Source of the DNA: Pseudisothecium myosuroides
Taxonomy: Eukaryota > Streptophyta > Bryopsida > Hypnales > Lembophyllaceae
Assembly (NCBI GenBank): GCA_951799445.1
Contig: OX637287.1
Location: 1,054,001 to 1,118,000, forward strand
Length of the DNA: 64,000 nt
Reading direction: 5' to 3'
Shown here: piece by piece, positions 47,976 through 61,117 of the stretch
Position numbering within the stretch: the first letter of the stretch is position 1
Layout: each line of letters starts with the position of its first letter
Position numbers and translations under genes: made by a program
The notes under the pieces: generated by a model
What the model was told of the DNA's origin: nothing
Database searches by the model: none
Seen by the model: only the letters and a program-made list of their open reading frames with translations

Positions 47976-50900
47976 ATGGGCCGACGCTCCTTGCACCTCC
48001 CGAAACCTGTCGGTCCTTTTCACGTTTCCTTCGCTGACTTCGAGCTGCGACGCAGAGGTGGGGAAGATTGTCGTGTCACCGATCACCCCAGTTCCGATGC
48101 CGAATCGCATACTGAGCCTCGATGGAAGGACGTGCCGCCCATGCGCTTCTTTTACCCAACAGCTGCAAAGCCCCGGTGGTGTCTTGCAGAGACGCCGTGT
48201 CGGCGCTGGTTGCCGCACTTCAACTACACTTGGGGCTACTTCTCCAAAGTCATCCATCCCTCCTCCTACCTGCGCCGTTTCGCAATCGGGACTCTCACAT
48301 GTACGTACGACGTGTATCGATCGAATTCTAACCAGTTTGTTCATTTCAGGTCCAGCTATCTAGATATTTCAGGATGAAGGTACGTTTTTTTTCTGCAATG
48401 TGGGATACGATTTTCTCTGATCTGCTACATGTATGGCCGGCCAGGGCAGGTTTCATGCACCTATTTAATTGGCTACAGCTGCACTGCTCAGTGGCGAAGC
48501 CCATCTTGGTGCCAGAAGAAGCTGGCGAGCTTGGCAAGGCGGGTCGATTTCCCGTGGTGATATTCTGCCATGGGATGTGGGCTTGCCGCACCACCTACAC
48601 GATTGCCTGTTGTGACATCGCTTCTCATGGTTACAGTGAGTTCTGGATTGAACCGAGGCTCTTCTCTATTTTCTCTTTCGCATCAGAATTATTTATTTTT
48701 CAGGAAAGCTGGAGGCTACTACCAAACACTAGAGCAGAACCCTTTTTTCTAGGATGAACTTAAATAACTGCATCAAGATATTTCAACCAACCGCGAGGTC
48801 ATAACATTCATTGAGGGAAATTGAGTTGCCCATGCCTCCCTTTCATTAATTGTCGCTGCGCGCATTGCTGTTCACTCGAAGTACTTCACTGTCTTGCCTA
48901 TAATAGTTGCTAGGTACTACCTTTCGTTCTTGAACTCAACGCTTTAGAAAATCTGCGGCAAAGAAAGAAGATGTGAGAGAATCAGAGCATTTGGAGACCC
49001 TGATTTATCCTTTTAATATCAATTAGCAGTTCAGCCCTCGCTATTGAGAAATCCTGTCAAGAATGTTACATTGTTGAAACAGCACCGCTCTGTTGTATTT
49101 ATGGATATTTCAATCAGGGTTTTGCACTACCTAAACCCTACCCAGCACCAATTGATCTTATTATGAATGCGAAGCACGCAGCTAGAGAGCTGCGAGTGAA
49201 TTATATGCATGACTAAGGGGAGCGATTGAGGCCTGGATTGTGCACTATATGGACCAATAGGCTGTACATAACGATCCTCCTTTGTCTCTAACGATTCATG
49301 ACAGTCGTGGTGGCGGTTGAGCATTTGGATGGTTCCGCGGTGGCTGCCAAGTACAGAGATGAAAATGGGAGGAGAAGGTGGATCACTCATGCATTTGCGG
49401 AACGGCCATTTGATGATACCCCCATGGCAGACCGCACGAAGCAACTAACGCAGGTAACAATAAAGCGTCGACAACGTCTGAATATGCTTTCAAAAACAAA
49501 ACGTTGCCAGCGCTCGAACAGCTCTTGATCGAATGGTTATAGCTTAGTAGTTCTTACGGGTGGTCCGTTGTTTAATCAGAGAGTAGATGAGGTCCGCCAG
49601 GTGGTGGACGTGCTGGAGATGCTGGAGAGTGGACTTCTGAAGCAGAAGTCGAATGCTGTCCAAGGGAGGACGAGATTGGATGTGGGCATGCTCCAGGGAC
49701 GCCTTGACATGTGCCAGCTTGCCATCCGAGGCCATTCCTTTGGCGGCTCTACTGCCATAGTTGCTTGTGGATTAGACAAGAGACTCAAATGCTGCATTGC
49801 CGAAGATGTGTGGTGGCAACCCATAGAGCAGGTAGCCTGCTATTCCATTCAACCCTTCATGACAGCTAATTGCGGCGGGCCTGCAAGGATCAGCATTGCT
49901 TTAATCTTTTTTTTATTGCGCCTGCTTTCCTACAATTCTCCCAAATTCTACCTTGGAAATGTGATTGACAATATAATCTACCTTGGAAATGTGAGCTCAG
50001 ATCGACTTTGATAGACTGGCTGGAAAAGTTCCCCTGCTTCTTCTCAACACGCAGTATTTTGAGTGGGACGATCTCTGTCGCTTACGCAAACTCTATCTTG
50101 AAGCTCGAAATGAGGCTCAGCTTGACAAAAAGCCTTTGGTGACCCAACTACTCACCATCAAGGTTATTACCCAACACAAAAAAATTCGTGTATATGTACA
50201 GTATATTGCTGAATGCTTTGTTATTGATTCAGGCCTGTTCATTCGTGCCCGGAGTTATACATGGTGCGTTTCAAATTATGTAGGACTTCTATGCACCTGT
50301 CGTCTCATTGCTGATATCTAGGATTTGTTCTATTGGAAATCTCACTGGATTTGGTGACACAGGGCACGTATCATATGAACCAGTCTGATTTTCCCGTGAT
50401 TTGGCCAAGGACCTTCAAAGCTGCCAAGTAAGCCCCCTCGGAGGCTTGTGCATACATCAATAGCTGTTGCAACATTCGCATTCATTCTCCCAATTTCTCA
50501 TCTTGCTCAATTTCAACCAATTTCTCATGCCGAGTCGGTCTCTTTGCGTGCAGATTGTCGGGCACGGTTGATACTCTGCTTGCGAAAGATATCAACAGCA
50601 GACTGTGCCTTGAATTTTTGCACAGACACCTCTTACCACCTGGTTCGCCCCTTTTACTCGTGATTTCCTTCTTGATTGCCAAAGTGTCTCGTTTTGAAGC
50701 ATTTGATTTCTGAAGTAGGTCAAATTCGTAACAGAAATTGGCACCGTTGTCGCAATTAGCCACGACAAAATGGATCACTTTCTGAAGTTCATGCATTTTC
50801 TCTACTGAACACGAAGTACAACATTCTTTTCAATATCATTCTCGATTTGCGTGCAGGAATTGGAGCTCCATATGCAGTAGAGATTACCAAAGCAGACCGG

Positions 50901-50990
50901 GACCATCTCCTAGATGGTACACTTCCACTATCAGCAATTATGCCTTCAATGGCCTCAAACGCAGACTCGGTAGAATCGGCAGCACCAATG
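47976..50990 (+). CDS. Platelet-activating-factor acetylhydrolase-like esterase (PAF-AH II family)
   Basis: Alpha/beta hydrolase related to PAF-AH, expected to cleave short acyl chains from phospholipids. Exons 47976-48300, 48450-48635, 49305-49453, 49580-49831 and 50001-50162 join in frame to 358 residues. Landmarks: RFPVVIFCHGMWACRTTY, DIASHGYIVVAVEHLDGSA, the nucleophile elbow GHSFGG (Ser273), CIAEDVWWQP (Asp296) and PLLLLNTQYFEWDD. Further coding blocks follow: 50233-50263 (FVPGVIHG), 50363-50427 (GTYHMNQSDFPVIWP, carrying the likely catalytic His) and about 50862-50990 (IGAPYAVEITKADRDHLLDG) to a TAG. With standard splice sites the last three do not join in frame. Either the splicing is unusual or the gene is decaying at its 3' end. 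The ATG at 47976 is preferred over 47865 because the upstream part is simple-sequence leader. Confidence 0.7.
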
Positions 50991-52348
50991 TAGCCTTCGC
51001 CTTCAGCAGCTTGTAGCATAAAATCCTTAGTTCCAAACACATAGTAACATTTTAGGAAAATTCAATAGAAAGGATTCGGAAGCACTCAGCTTCACTGAGA
51101 CGCGACTGCTCTGTCCTTGCATCAAAACTTGTGCAGTACTTTGAAGGCATTTGAACTTTATCATGCCAATTCTACTTTTTAACCCTTTTGAAACTATGTG
51201 AAAAGACTCTAGCAAATCTGGAAGTTAATTTCCTAACACCCAAATCTAGTGAGTTTCTAAGATAAGAAATACACTACTGCAGAAATCCATGATATTACTA
51301 TGGGCTCAACTACCTCCTATCAACGTACCTCACCATCTGCGTGTTGCCACAATAATTGACTCATGCTCAACATCCATGCCTGCATGAATCTGCTTACGAT
51401 TTATTCATTCATTCAGCCTCAACTACAACACATTGTAGGTTTACTACATGCCAAGACTGGCTAGCTAGGCTTATAAAGTCATAATTATGAAAATAAACTC
51501 AGGTCAAGCAGAAGAGCAATTTCACAAGTCAAAAATAGCACTGACTTGACTATTTGATCTAAACTGTAACCCTCGTCTATTCAATCTTCCCTGATGCCAC
51601 ACTCTGTAATTGCACATTGCACATTCCCTATTATCCTGAGAATTTGTCATGCTGTATATGCATCTGTTTGAGCAATTTTTAGTTCAAGTTGCACACACAT
51701 TTCTATCATTAATCGTTATCATGCATTGCATATGAACTAGAGTGCTCAAATGATTCTAACAACTGCAGTCCTTTTAACCCTGAAACATCCCAACAAGCCC
51801 CTTGCACTGACCTTTCAATGTATTTTCACGAACTTTGGGAGTTTTACACAGTAATTATAACCATGCTTTCATTAGCCTTTAGACTGGTTGGTGCTTCACG
51901 ACTTTCTCTGTGACAGACAGTACCTTCAACTAGCTCCTTTATTTGCAGATCCAGTCTAGATTTCTATGAACCCACTTTTGCCCATGCCACCCGTACTCAT
52001 TTTCTAAAACAGTGATAAACCATTTCCTGATCAATCTTCCAGTTTGTTGTAGTATTTGCCTCTTCCTGAATCTCAAACGTTGGCAGTTCTACACAGAAAA
52101 TTCAACTGGATTCAGTCATCAGGTCAGAAGTTATACTCATTTTCTCATCCAGTTTCCATTTAAATATCCAGTCATATCTGCCATGTTGACAACTAGGAAT
52201 GAGCAATTAGCATAGCTGTATTCATTTGGAGTCACAGTTCATAAAATATATATGCATTGTATCCCCCAGTTTCCATCAGTGTCAAGTCATGCCCAGAGTT
52301 TAGTGTTTTCGTAGCTTTGCTGTAATAAAATCATAGCTCATAGCACTT
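50991..52348. other. Intergenic spacer before the GDSL lipase
   Basis: No credible frame. A TATA-like AAAATATATATGCAT at about 52243 lies roughly 100 bases ahead of the lipase start and could be its promoter. Confidence 0.3.
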
Positions 52349-55300
52349 ATGCTCCAGGTTGTGAGGAAATCAAGTTTGTTGGACATGGCTGCTGATCAAC
52401 TAGTGCCGGTACTGGGAGTGGCAGTACTAGTAGTGGTGCTCCTGCATTCCTTCTCTGTGGCAGCACAACCCTTGTTTCCGGCCATGTTCATTTTTGGAGA
52501 CTCATTGGTGGACAGTGGCAACAACAATTACATTTCGCTGTCTCTGGCTAAAGCTGACATACTTCCAAATGGGATTGATTTTCCTACTGGCACTGCCACA
52601 GGACGCTTTTGCAATGGCCGAACCTCCTTTGATGTCTTGTGTAAGTTGATCATTACCTGGTACTCCGAATTTTTTACAGCGGTCGCAATTAATGAAACCA
52701 AGAAGGTGCAAGTGAGCCTCATGTTGATTTCAGCAGTTTTGAGTAAGTCCCATGTGGACTCTCTTGTGTTTACTTTCTGACAAGCACATGCAATGTTCTT
52801 CACTGTCTGACTATTAATATGAATTCAGCCCCATTGATTTTTCTCAATACGATCAATCCAATAGGTCATTTCAAAACCAAAAATCCTTGATCTCTTAGTG
52901 GTAATGCTATGACTTTCATGATTCCAGGAAGTTGGCAAAACAATGCAGCACCACAACTGTAACCAATATTTCAAATTTCAGATGCTGGAAGTGCTAACTT
53001 AGCTGCAGATGTGGCTCCCCAAACTCTCTTAGTCCTGAGCAGTGAGGCAGCAAACACAATTTTTGTTGAATTGGCAGTTTTTCCATTGCCAAAAATGAAA
53101 TGGGCAAGGACGATTTGCTTCAAATGATAAGTACTAAGACATTTTTAAGTTGTGAAATTTGCCAATGCAATGAAAATCACCACAGCAGAGCTCCTTGTCT
53201 AAATGTCCTGAAAATAAAGACATTCATCTCAGCTTCAGGGCAGAATTGACTTGATCATGGTGATTGTATATGACAATGGCAGGTGACCACATTGGCCTGC
53301 CATATCCGCCTCCCGCCTTGGCGCCGACAAGCCGAGGCCTTGCTATTCTACGGGGATTGAACTACGCTTCCGGAGCTGCAGGACTTCTGAATGGGACAGG
53401 TGCAGATTATGTGAGAATCACTCAACTCAAACAGCCACATTCGGGGATATTCCAAAGTCATGTCGGTGGCCCCCAAGATTCTTAGTTTGACCATTATTCA
53501 CTAGTGCACAAGCCCAAGAAATTTTTGGTATTGCATGATGAAATATGCAAAAAAAAAACCTTGCTGACGTAGACTCTGGTAAATGTATGACTAATTGACT
53601 CACATGGTTGGTCAAAACCTTGGGAACTGCATTACTGATGGAACTCACGGACCAAGTCCGTGCAGTTTTCTTCGAATGAATCAAGCAGCAGCATTCTCTG
53701 AACTCTGTAAACTGAAATGCAAACTGCATCGAACTCCAGGAGCTTGAGCAAGTCTGTAGGCTCAAATCCAAGCAAGTTTATTCATATGCTGTGCAACTGA
53801 TATTCATTTATTTACAGGAAATTCCATTTAGTCAGAAATTGTACTAAAGTAATACCTGTCCTAGTTATCGAAGGAAACTTGCTGATCATCTCATTTTTGG
53901 CAACAAGAAACTTGCCAATTTAATTGGAATTGTTTTTTCTATGTGGCTTGTTGTAGGTAATAATACAGAGAAGAAGAGTAACTCTGGTCTTATGACTAGT
54001 GAGGATGAAGAGTCTGATGGAGATAGTTCTACTATCGAAGCCATAAAGGCTTAGGTAGCAGATGCTATCCAGTGACAATACAGACTGAAGTCAGTTGAAT
54101 TAATCAATGTCAGTAGTGGTGGAAGCAATGTCTCACAGGGAGATTTTGCACAAGTTAGGGGAATCAGAGACAAGCAATCACATACACCCTCAGTTTTCTA
54201 ACTTTTCCACTGAAGGTCAAGGAAGTGTTGCAAATCCCCTGTGAGGTCAATGCTGCTTTTTACGCACAGGATTTTGAAAGAGCCTCCTTGTGTGTCTTGC
54301 AGATTGACTTGCTCACATTTGACGAGCAGCTTGCGATCTTTCAGCAATCCGTCTTCGAAATGGTTGCCATTCTGGGACAATCTGCTGCCAATGACCTTCT
54401 CCAGAACTCGTTATTTGCAGTTGCCATGGGGAGCAATGACTACGTTAACAACTATCTGCTGGCAAGTGACAATTCCACCCGCACCATGTACACCCCTTCG
54501 CAGTTTGTAAAGCTCTTGATGTCAACTTTCAAAATACAACTTACGGTACAATTCTTACACTTTTCATTTATGAATTGCAATACATCTAAGTAGTTTCTCT
54601 CTATGGACATCTAGAAGAAGTGCCAATTTACTTTGAATTTCCATGAGTTTAATGTACTAGGGAATGACAAAGCAAGCTGCGTGGTAAATAACCATAGGTA
54701 GGACCTATCGAGATGCCATTGAGTGAGAGACACATCGACCTGCACACTCTCTTCATGACCTCTTCTACTTTGCATTTACTTGACATACTCTCGATGGAAG
54801 CAAGTTTGCTTCGCATTTACTTCACATAAGCTCAATGCAAGCAAGTTTGAGCAGTTTGATCACCTTGAGATCAAAAACTTCTTACAAAACACAAAAAAAA
54901 TAACTTTGCTATAGCACATGCTCACATTGTTGAGGCCCGTTGTCAAAATTCTAGCCACTATATTAGTCTTAAATGAATCTGATTTTCCAATCACAACTTG
55001 CCACATTGACAAAACTTGTGTACAATGAGATTATGAATTTGACATTTAGTCTTGAAGGTGGCAAATAAATTTGAAATTTGTCAAAAGAAAAAAATATTCT
55101 AGACAACCACTACTCTGATTCCAATTAATTAAATTGCCTTTCCTTGTTAAATTTCATCAGAAAGTGTGTGCAGTGAGAGGACCAAGAGCTGGAGTTTGAG
55201 AACAGCATAAGACTGAACTCCTTGAAGCACCAAAATTGGGGTCTAATGGAGTTTGGTGCTATGTTTCTTTTGTAATATTCTTAGTTAAACCCTCCTCTGA

Positions 55301-56137
55301 CACCCCTGTTACAAACAGGGGAGACCTTTACAATTAACTCTATTACCTTGTGCAGACTCTATACAACTCTGGTGCTCGGAAGTTTGTGGTTTCCAATGTA
55401 GGCCCTCTGGGGTGTATGCCATCTCGCCTGGCACTGGGAAGCCTTGATGGTACTTGTGTGGCATATGACAATGAGATGGCCCAGGGCTTCAACCAGAAAC
55501 TGGAGCCTCTCCTCAGAGAACTGACGGAGTCCCTGCAAAGCTCAATGTTCCTGTACGGCAACTCATATGACATGGTTTACGACCTCATCCAAGACCCTTT
55601 TCCTGACGGTAAGTTAATGTGTTCATTTCCTACCCCCGCGTAACACTATAATTTAAGGCTGTTACTTCAATTTCTTCATAAAAATTTATAAAAAATGATT
55701 TCCCAACACTTTCAGCGCATATATGTTTTAGTGCATGTTCGAACCAAGCTACTGTTTAGCTACAAACTGTAGTCCAACATTGGTTAATATTGAAATTCTC
55801 AATCTGTGATTGATCTCTCAATATAAATTATGCCTCAGACTAAAGCATTGTTTTGTTTCGTTGAATGATTGACATCGGTAAGTTAAGTTGTGCCTTATGG
55901 GACCCAGGTTTCAATGTGGTGAATGAGGGCTGTTGCGGAGCAGGACGGTTCAATGGCCAGCTCCCCTGTTTGCCAGTGATCGACAGTCTGTGCACCAATC
56001 GATCTGAGTATGTCTTCTGGGATCCTTATCACCCCACCGAAGCTGTCAATGTGCGTTTGGGGAATCGGACGTTCATTGGATCGCTGTCCGACATATCTCC
56101 AATGAATGTCCAACAACTCGCCAGGCTGACCATGTGA
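52349..56137 (+). CDS. GDSL-type esterase/lipase, 5 exons, intact
   Basis: Secreted SGNH-family hydrolase of the large plant GDSL group; the substrate cannot be told. Exons: 52349-52640, 53283-53410, 54303-54545, 55356-55608 and 55908-56137. All junctions are GT-AG in consistent phase, giving 381 residues, normal for the family. A hydrophobic signal peptide (VLGVAVLVVVLLHSFSVAAQ) precedes block I GDSLVDSGNNNY (Ser52). Other family blocks are GRFCNGRTSFDVL, GLNYASGAAGLLNGTG, block III AMGSNDYVNNYL (Asn185), KFVVSNVGPLGCMPS, CCGAGRFNG and block V DPYHPTEA (Asp344, His347). A second ATG at 52385 would leave a shorter but still plausible signal peptide. Intron 2 (53411-54302) is long and includes a short acidic open stretch at about 53960-54050 of unknown origin. 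Confidence 0.92.
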
Positions 56138-56157
56138 AACGAAGAGGATTAACCTGG

Positions 56158-56900
56158 ACTTAAAGGACGGGCAGAAATCATCCTTAAATTCTTGGATACA
56201 GTGTGAGTCATTCGCTTAAAAAACCCAATTGAAGAGCACTCATTGGAGGTCACACTACACTAAAAAGGGTATTTAGTGTTGGCAACACTATTTGCGAACC
56301 ATGACACTAAATATCATTAAGCCTACTAAAGTAAGTAACATTAAATGTAATTTCTAACATTAAATATACTCTATGGTAAATCTGAAATCTGAAAATGTTT
56401 ACATTTAGTGTTAGAACTTATTAAAGGAAGGTACAAGGAAAGAAAAGGCGAAGGCGGCGCATTGAAGTTTAGCACTACACTAATCGTCCTAAAATTGACA
56501 TTTAGTGTAGGGTCAAGTAGGGTGGTAATTACACTAAATGTAATCCAACACTAAATACCCTTTTTAGTGTACCAATGAACGGGGAGTGCCAGCAGTTAGT
56601 TACAAGTTAGCCGGTTGAAATTAGGAATTGCCTAATCGATTTCAAAATCTTCGGAAAAAAACCGATCATTTAAGAGGAAAATCAAAGAATATTCTTTTTT
56701 TTAAAGGCCTAGCCAAGAAAATACTTCAAACAACCGGTTGGTCCAAGAAACTGTAGGATTTTAGCCGGTTGAGCTAAAATACTCCCCGGACTATGCACAC
56801 TACTGTGGCAAGACGTGGCTTCCGTTTCCACACAAAATTCCAAGGATGAACATTTGCACTTCTGTCTTACACGGCATCCATTGGACAATAAACTTCATTT
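56158..56900. repeat. Second copy of the dispersed repeat at 6731-6984, split by insertions
   Basis: Starts at TTAAAGGACGGG just after the lipase stop codon. The match to 6741-6840 runs to about 56256, then resumes at about 56795 (CACTACTGTGG ... TTTCCACACAAAATTCC). The intervening DNA contains the MITE at 56258-56569. Confidence 0.35.
56258..56569. mobile_element. TA-flanked MITE with CACTAAAAAGGGTATTTAGTG ends, 312 bp
   Basis: TA flanks both sides (56256-56257 and 56570-56571). The terminal inverted repeat is about 23 bases and nearly exact. Words such as ACACTAAAT recur inside. A diverged relative may lie at 61130-61370. Confidence 0.7.
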
Positions 56901-58390
56901 GTGTCATTCAAAGGTTAACTTAGTTTCTATTGCAATTGAACTACCTTTCCTGGGATGCAACGGTTGTTGATATTAGTTCTTCATGCCATGAGGAAGGCTT
57001 ACAGAAGGTATCTACGTGATGCATGGTAGAAGATACGTACTATTTGCATCATTTTAAGCATTTAAACCGATATGTAGGGGTGTGCTTTCACTGGAAGACC
57101 AATTTAGAGTTGTGGAGAGCATTTTGGGTAAACAAGCTGGCTTAATGTCAACTTGATTTCAAATTTTTATCATTATAAATTTTCTTATGCAATTTCAAAG
57201 TGGGAGGGTTGCAGACTACAAAAGGTGCTACACCTAAAAATGTCAAAATAAGCATTTAAACATGATTCCTATTATCAAATTGTCTAAGTTTTTGTTGAAA
57301 GTAAAAGAAAGGAATCTAGCTCCTCTTATATTCAAGTTTTGAACACCAAGTTAATAAACTATGAATATTCAAAGTGTTGAAAATAGGAATGTCTAGAGTT
57401 GATCATAGGCTCTCATGAATAGACACTAAACATTTTAGGTAAGAATTTGTAGAGATTGATTCTAGAAATAGGTGGCAATCAGGTATAGTTACTTCACTCA
57501 CAAGAAATGAAGGAATAATGGCTTAATGTAGGAGGTCTATAAAGCGTTTATTTAAGAGTTGGAAATTAATTTGGTAAGGTAAAACTTCTTGAAATATTTT
57601 TGAGTAAATTTTCCCTCAAGAAAAAAATGGAATTTGCATCTAATCTAAGTTATTTCATATTTTTTGGAGCTTTGTGGAATTACTTATGAATTTTTGAAGA
57701 TGAAACTTAGTGGTCACTAAACGTGTCCACCTTTTGAAATGTATACTATTGGCCTCTAATTCTCATAGTTTATGTCCAAATTTCCTAATTGCTTGATTGA
57801 AGATCATCACATGTAGTAATGAAATGAATTTGAGATCACTATATACAACAATAATGATATTTAGTATGGAAGACTTTAATTAAAAATATTACAAATGAAA
57901 GATGACATTTATTATTGAATGGTAAACTTTAATGAATTTTTAACCAAGTAATTTTTTTAATCTAGTCACGTATCTAAGTTCACTTTGCCAAACAAAAGAA
58001 AAAGATTGAGGCTCAACTGACCCTAAGGCCCCGCTTTGTGCGTACTTTGTTCTCGCAATGCTCCTTAGGCTCCAATGTAATCTTTAGCTATTGATTGATA
58101 ATTCAAGCTTCTCCTTCACTTAGCTACTAAAGGTGGAAGTTTGCATAAAAGGTTAGTTTGAGAAGAGTTTTTCAAACCCTATTAATAGTTGCATTGGGTT
58201 GGATTTGGATCAAGTTTTAATCCATTGCTATGATTTTTCTTAACTATTAGTGGTATAAGAAGATTAGTTGAAATATCTGTTGAGAATGTAGAAAAGGCAC
58301 TAGAAAAGGTACTCTTGAATAGAGTAGTGTATTTTTTGGCTTGATAAAGAAGTCCACGTTTTAGATTTTTTGTTAGACCTTCCATTGAAC
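56901..58390. other. Intergenic DNA with a partial 'GGTAGGAGGC' MITE
   Basis: At about 57516-57750, TAATGTAGGAGGTC followed by TTTTCCCTCAAG- and TCATATTTTTTGGAG-type words matches the family at 40.2 and 41.0 kb. The right end was not found. Otherwise nothing recognised. Confidence 0.35.
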
Positions 58391-59313
58391 TTAACCCCTC
58401 AAGGCCCATTGTCCCTTCGGGGGACAAATAGGATTTCGGGCAAGTACCTATGGGCTGATTTTTTGTCGTGATTTTTTGAAACTTTTTTTGAAGATAGAAA
58501 AACTGATAAGCTTTATGGGAATATAATTTTTTTCACAATCGGTGCCCGGGAACAACAATTATGACCAAATAAGCTCAAAACAGGGGACGCAGAGCAGCCC
58601 GGGCAGCAAAAAAAATGGAATTCTTTTTTAATATTTTTTTTCTCATAGATTATATTTTTTTTCTATTTGGAAAGCTTTGATTCATTTCATTTGGATTTGT
58701 CATGAGAAAATTATGGACATTCTTGTTTTTCGGGCAGTTAGAGCATCTTCTTGAAAAAAAATAACTTGTAGGATTCATTTCTGAATGCAGTTTTTCAAAT
58801 TTTTCAAAAAAAATAAATTTCATGGTTGAGTTTACTTGCTAGAACAATCTCACCGTTGGGATTAGTGCATTTTAATTCCATCTAAAGTATATGAATATTT
58901 TAGATTTTCCTTCTATCTTGTACCTACTTCTACTTAACAATTTTTTTAAGAATGATAATTAAGTTTTTTTGAATTTTTTTTCTAGACTCTCAACTCAATT
59001 CTCTTCTACAAAGATTTAAAGCTCAAAACTTTGTAGTGCAAAAATTTTAAGTTAAAAATGTTTAAAGTCAAAAAATCTAGTCCCGCAATGTGCTGAAAAT
59101 CTTGTTTTTTTCACTTTAAACGCAGATATCTTGCAATCTGAGCGGTCAAAAATTCTGAAATTTTTTCCACACATTCTCATACTAGTTAGGTGTAAAATCC
59201 TTTGGTTAGATGTGAAAAAAAAACATTTTTCAATATTTTTTACTCCTTGCTTTAGAAATGGCAGTTTTGAGTGTTTTTTGGCAGAAAAAAGGCTTTGGGC
59301 CTTTAGGGGTTAA
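58391..59313 (+). mobile_element. piggyBac-like non-autonomous element 1, 923 bp
   Basis: TTAA lies at both edges (58391-58394 and 59310-59313). Ends are CCCCTCAAGGCCC and, read inward, CCCCTAAAGGCCC. The interior matches 60189-61117, and 62473-63337 in reverse, and has no transposase. The small frame at 59131-59313 is repeat sequence. Confidence 0.65.
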
Positions 59314-59343
59314 AAGCACCTAAATTTTTTAATCTAACTGCAT

Positions 59344-59760
59344 TAAGGTAGGAGACTCCAAAATCAACCCTTTTCTAATCTTATCCTATACATTTGATCT
59401 TGCACAGCCATACATTTTCACCTAAAACCACCACCAGGTTTTAAGAGCAACCAATAGAAGTTGAAGAATACTTTTAACCAACCAATAGAAGTTGAGCACT
59501 TTGTACTTCAAGTGTGTCTATTTGAAGGGAGTTTTTTGAGGACATGAATTTTGTCCCCTATGCTCTCAACTTTGAGAAATCATAAAATATTGTGTGAGTA
59601 TCAAAAAATTATCAAACAACATGATTTTTTATTTATTTGAGTAGTCTAACATTCTTACCACCCACTAATCCCATCATTTGGGCCTTCCACATATTAGGCG
59701 GGTATCCAAAGAATTGGTTTTTGGCGCTTCAACCTTATGGCTCTTAAAATTAGCTAAGTG
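59344..59760. mobile_element. Probable 'GGTAGGAGGC' family MITE fragment
   Basis: The left end TAAGGTAGGAGACTCC fits the family. A clear right end is missing. Confidence 0.3.
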
Positions 59761-59924
59761 TATCCTAAAATCTTGGTATATGTTAGGTGTGGTAATAGAA
59801 TATTAAAGATGATGGATAATAATACATAATGCAATATCAAGGGCCATTAAATCTATATGGAACATTGCAACCATTTTGGAGGAGAGAACACTTTTAGAAG
59901 GTCACAAAGGAGGTGGTATACTAA

Positions 59925-60188
59925 CATTAGGGGAGATTTGAGGGCAAGGGAGGGCCGTTTCAGGCCTGTTCTCCTTACCTATTCCCCTGTTCTAAATTAG
60001 CAATAACGTTGTTAGAAAAAAAATTAAAAAAATTGCAAAAGAGAAAAAGTGAAAAACTTAATTTAATTTTTTTTTCCAAAAAATCTAACCTGGCACTCTC
60101 TCGACCATGTCAGACTGCGTATGTGGCAGGATTCCCAAGCTGAAAACAAGCTGGGAACATGCAGTCTTCTTTTGGCCTCAAATGTCTT
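59925..60188. mobile_element. 'CATTAGGGGAGATTTGAG' family MITE, its end split by a piggyBac-like element
   Basis: Starts CATTAGGGGAGATTTGAGGG and is closely similar to 18398-18678. It ends at CCTCAAATGTCTT, exactly where the TTAA-bounded element at 60189 begins. The missing last bases (TG after TTAA) follow at 61118. Confidence 0.6.
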
Positions 60189-61117
60189 TTAACCCCTAAA
60201 GGACTATTTGTTCCCTCAGAGGACAATTTGAGTCCGGGTAGGTTCCTATTGTATCAATTTGTAGTAGAAATTTTTGGGATTTTTTGACGTTGTGTAGTTT
60301 TACAAGAGCTTCGTGGATATACAATTTTTATTTAAATCGGTGCTTGGGAGTAGAAATTATGGCACAATAAGCCAAAAATAGAGATTGGCGGGCAGCCAAA
60401 AAAATCACCAAAAGTCAAAATAATTTTCAAATTTTTTTTTCCTAAAATATTATATTTTTGTCTACACGTGAAGCTTTGATTCATTCAATTTCAACTTGTG
60501 ATGAAAAAGTTATGGACAATCTTAGTTTTTCGGGCAATCTAAGCATCTTCTTGAAAAAATAACCTATAGGATTCATTGTCGAATGCAATTTTTACAATTT
60601 TCCAGTTTTTTTTTTTGGATATGGTTAAATTTTCTTGCTAGAACAATCTCACCATTGGGATTATTGTATTTCAACTCCATCTTAGAGTTATTAATGGTTT
60701 TGTCTTTCCTTCATTCTTGAACCTACTTCTGCGTAACATTTTTTTAATGAGTGAAAATTAAGTTTTTTTTTCCTGAATTTTTTTCCCTATATTTTCAATT
60801 GAAATATGCAACATAACAAGTTAAAAAATCAAAATCACTAGTACAAAAAATTTAAGTTAAAAAGATTCAAAGCCAAAAAATCTAGTCATAGAAGGTGTAA
60901 AAAAAAATTCTTCACTTTGGATGCAAATAATTTGCAATCCATGTGGTCAAAGTTTCTGAAATTTCTTCCATACGTACTTATTCTAGTCTAGTATAAGATC
61001 CTACGGTTAGATATGCAAAAAAAAAAAAAAAATTTTAAGTTTTTTGCTCTTCGCAATAGAAATGGCAGTTTCAAATGTTGTTTGATGGAAAAAAGGCCTT
61101 GGTCCTTCAGGGGTTAA
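60189..61117 (+). mobile_element. piggyBac-like non-autonomous element 2, 929 bp
   Basis: TTAA lies at 60189-60192 and 61114-61117. Ends are CCCCTAAAGGACT and, read inward, CCCCTGAAGGACC. Same orientation as element 1. No coding capacity. Confidence 0.7.

Noticed and set aside
47970..48344. 124-residue minus-strand frame and two alternative plus frames over 48058-48363
   Set aside because: Shadows of PAF-acetylhydrolase exon 1, whose frame joins correctly to exon 2.
54225..54302. Extension of GDSL exon 3 upstream to the ATG at 54225
   Set aside because: The acceptor at 54301-54302 joins the frame exactly to exon 2 (GTGADY then IDLLTFDEQL), which fits the family.
59131..59313. 60-residue frame similar to one at 62473-62655
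   Set aside because: Similarity comes from the shared non-autonomous piggyBac-like repeat; the frame includes the terminal repeat itself.
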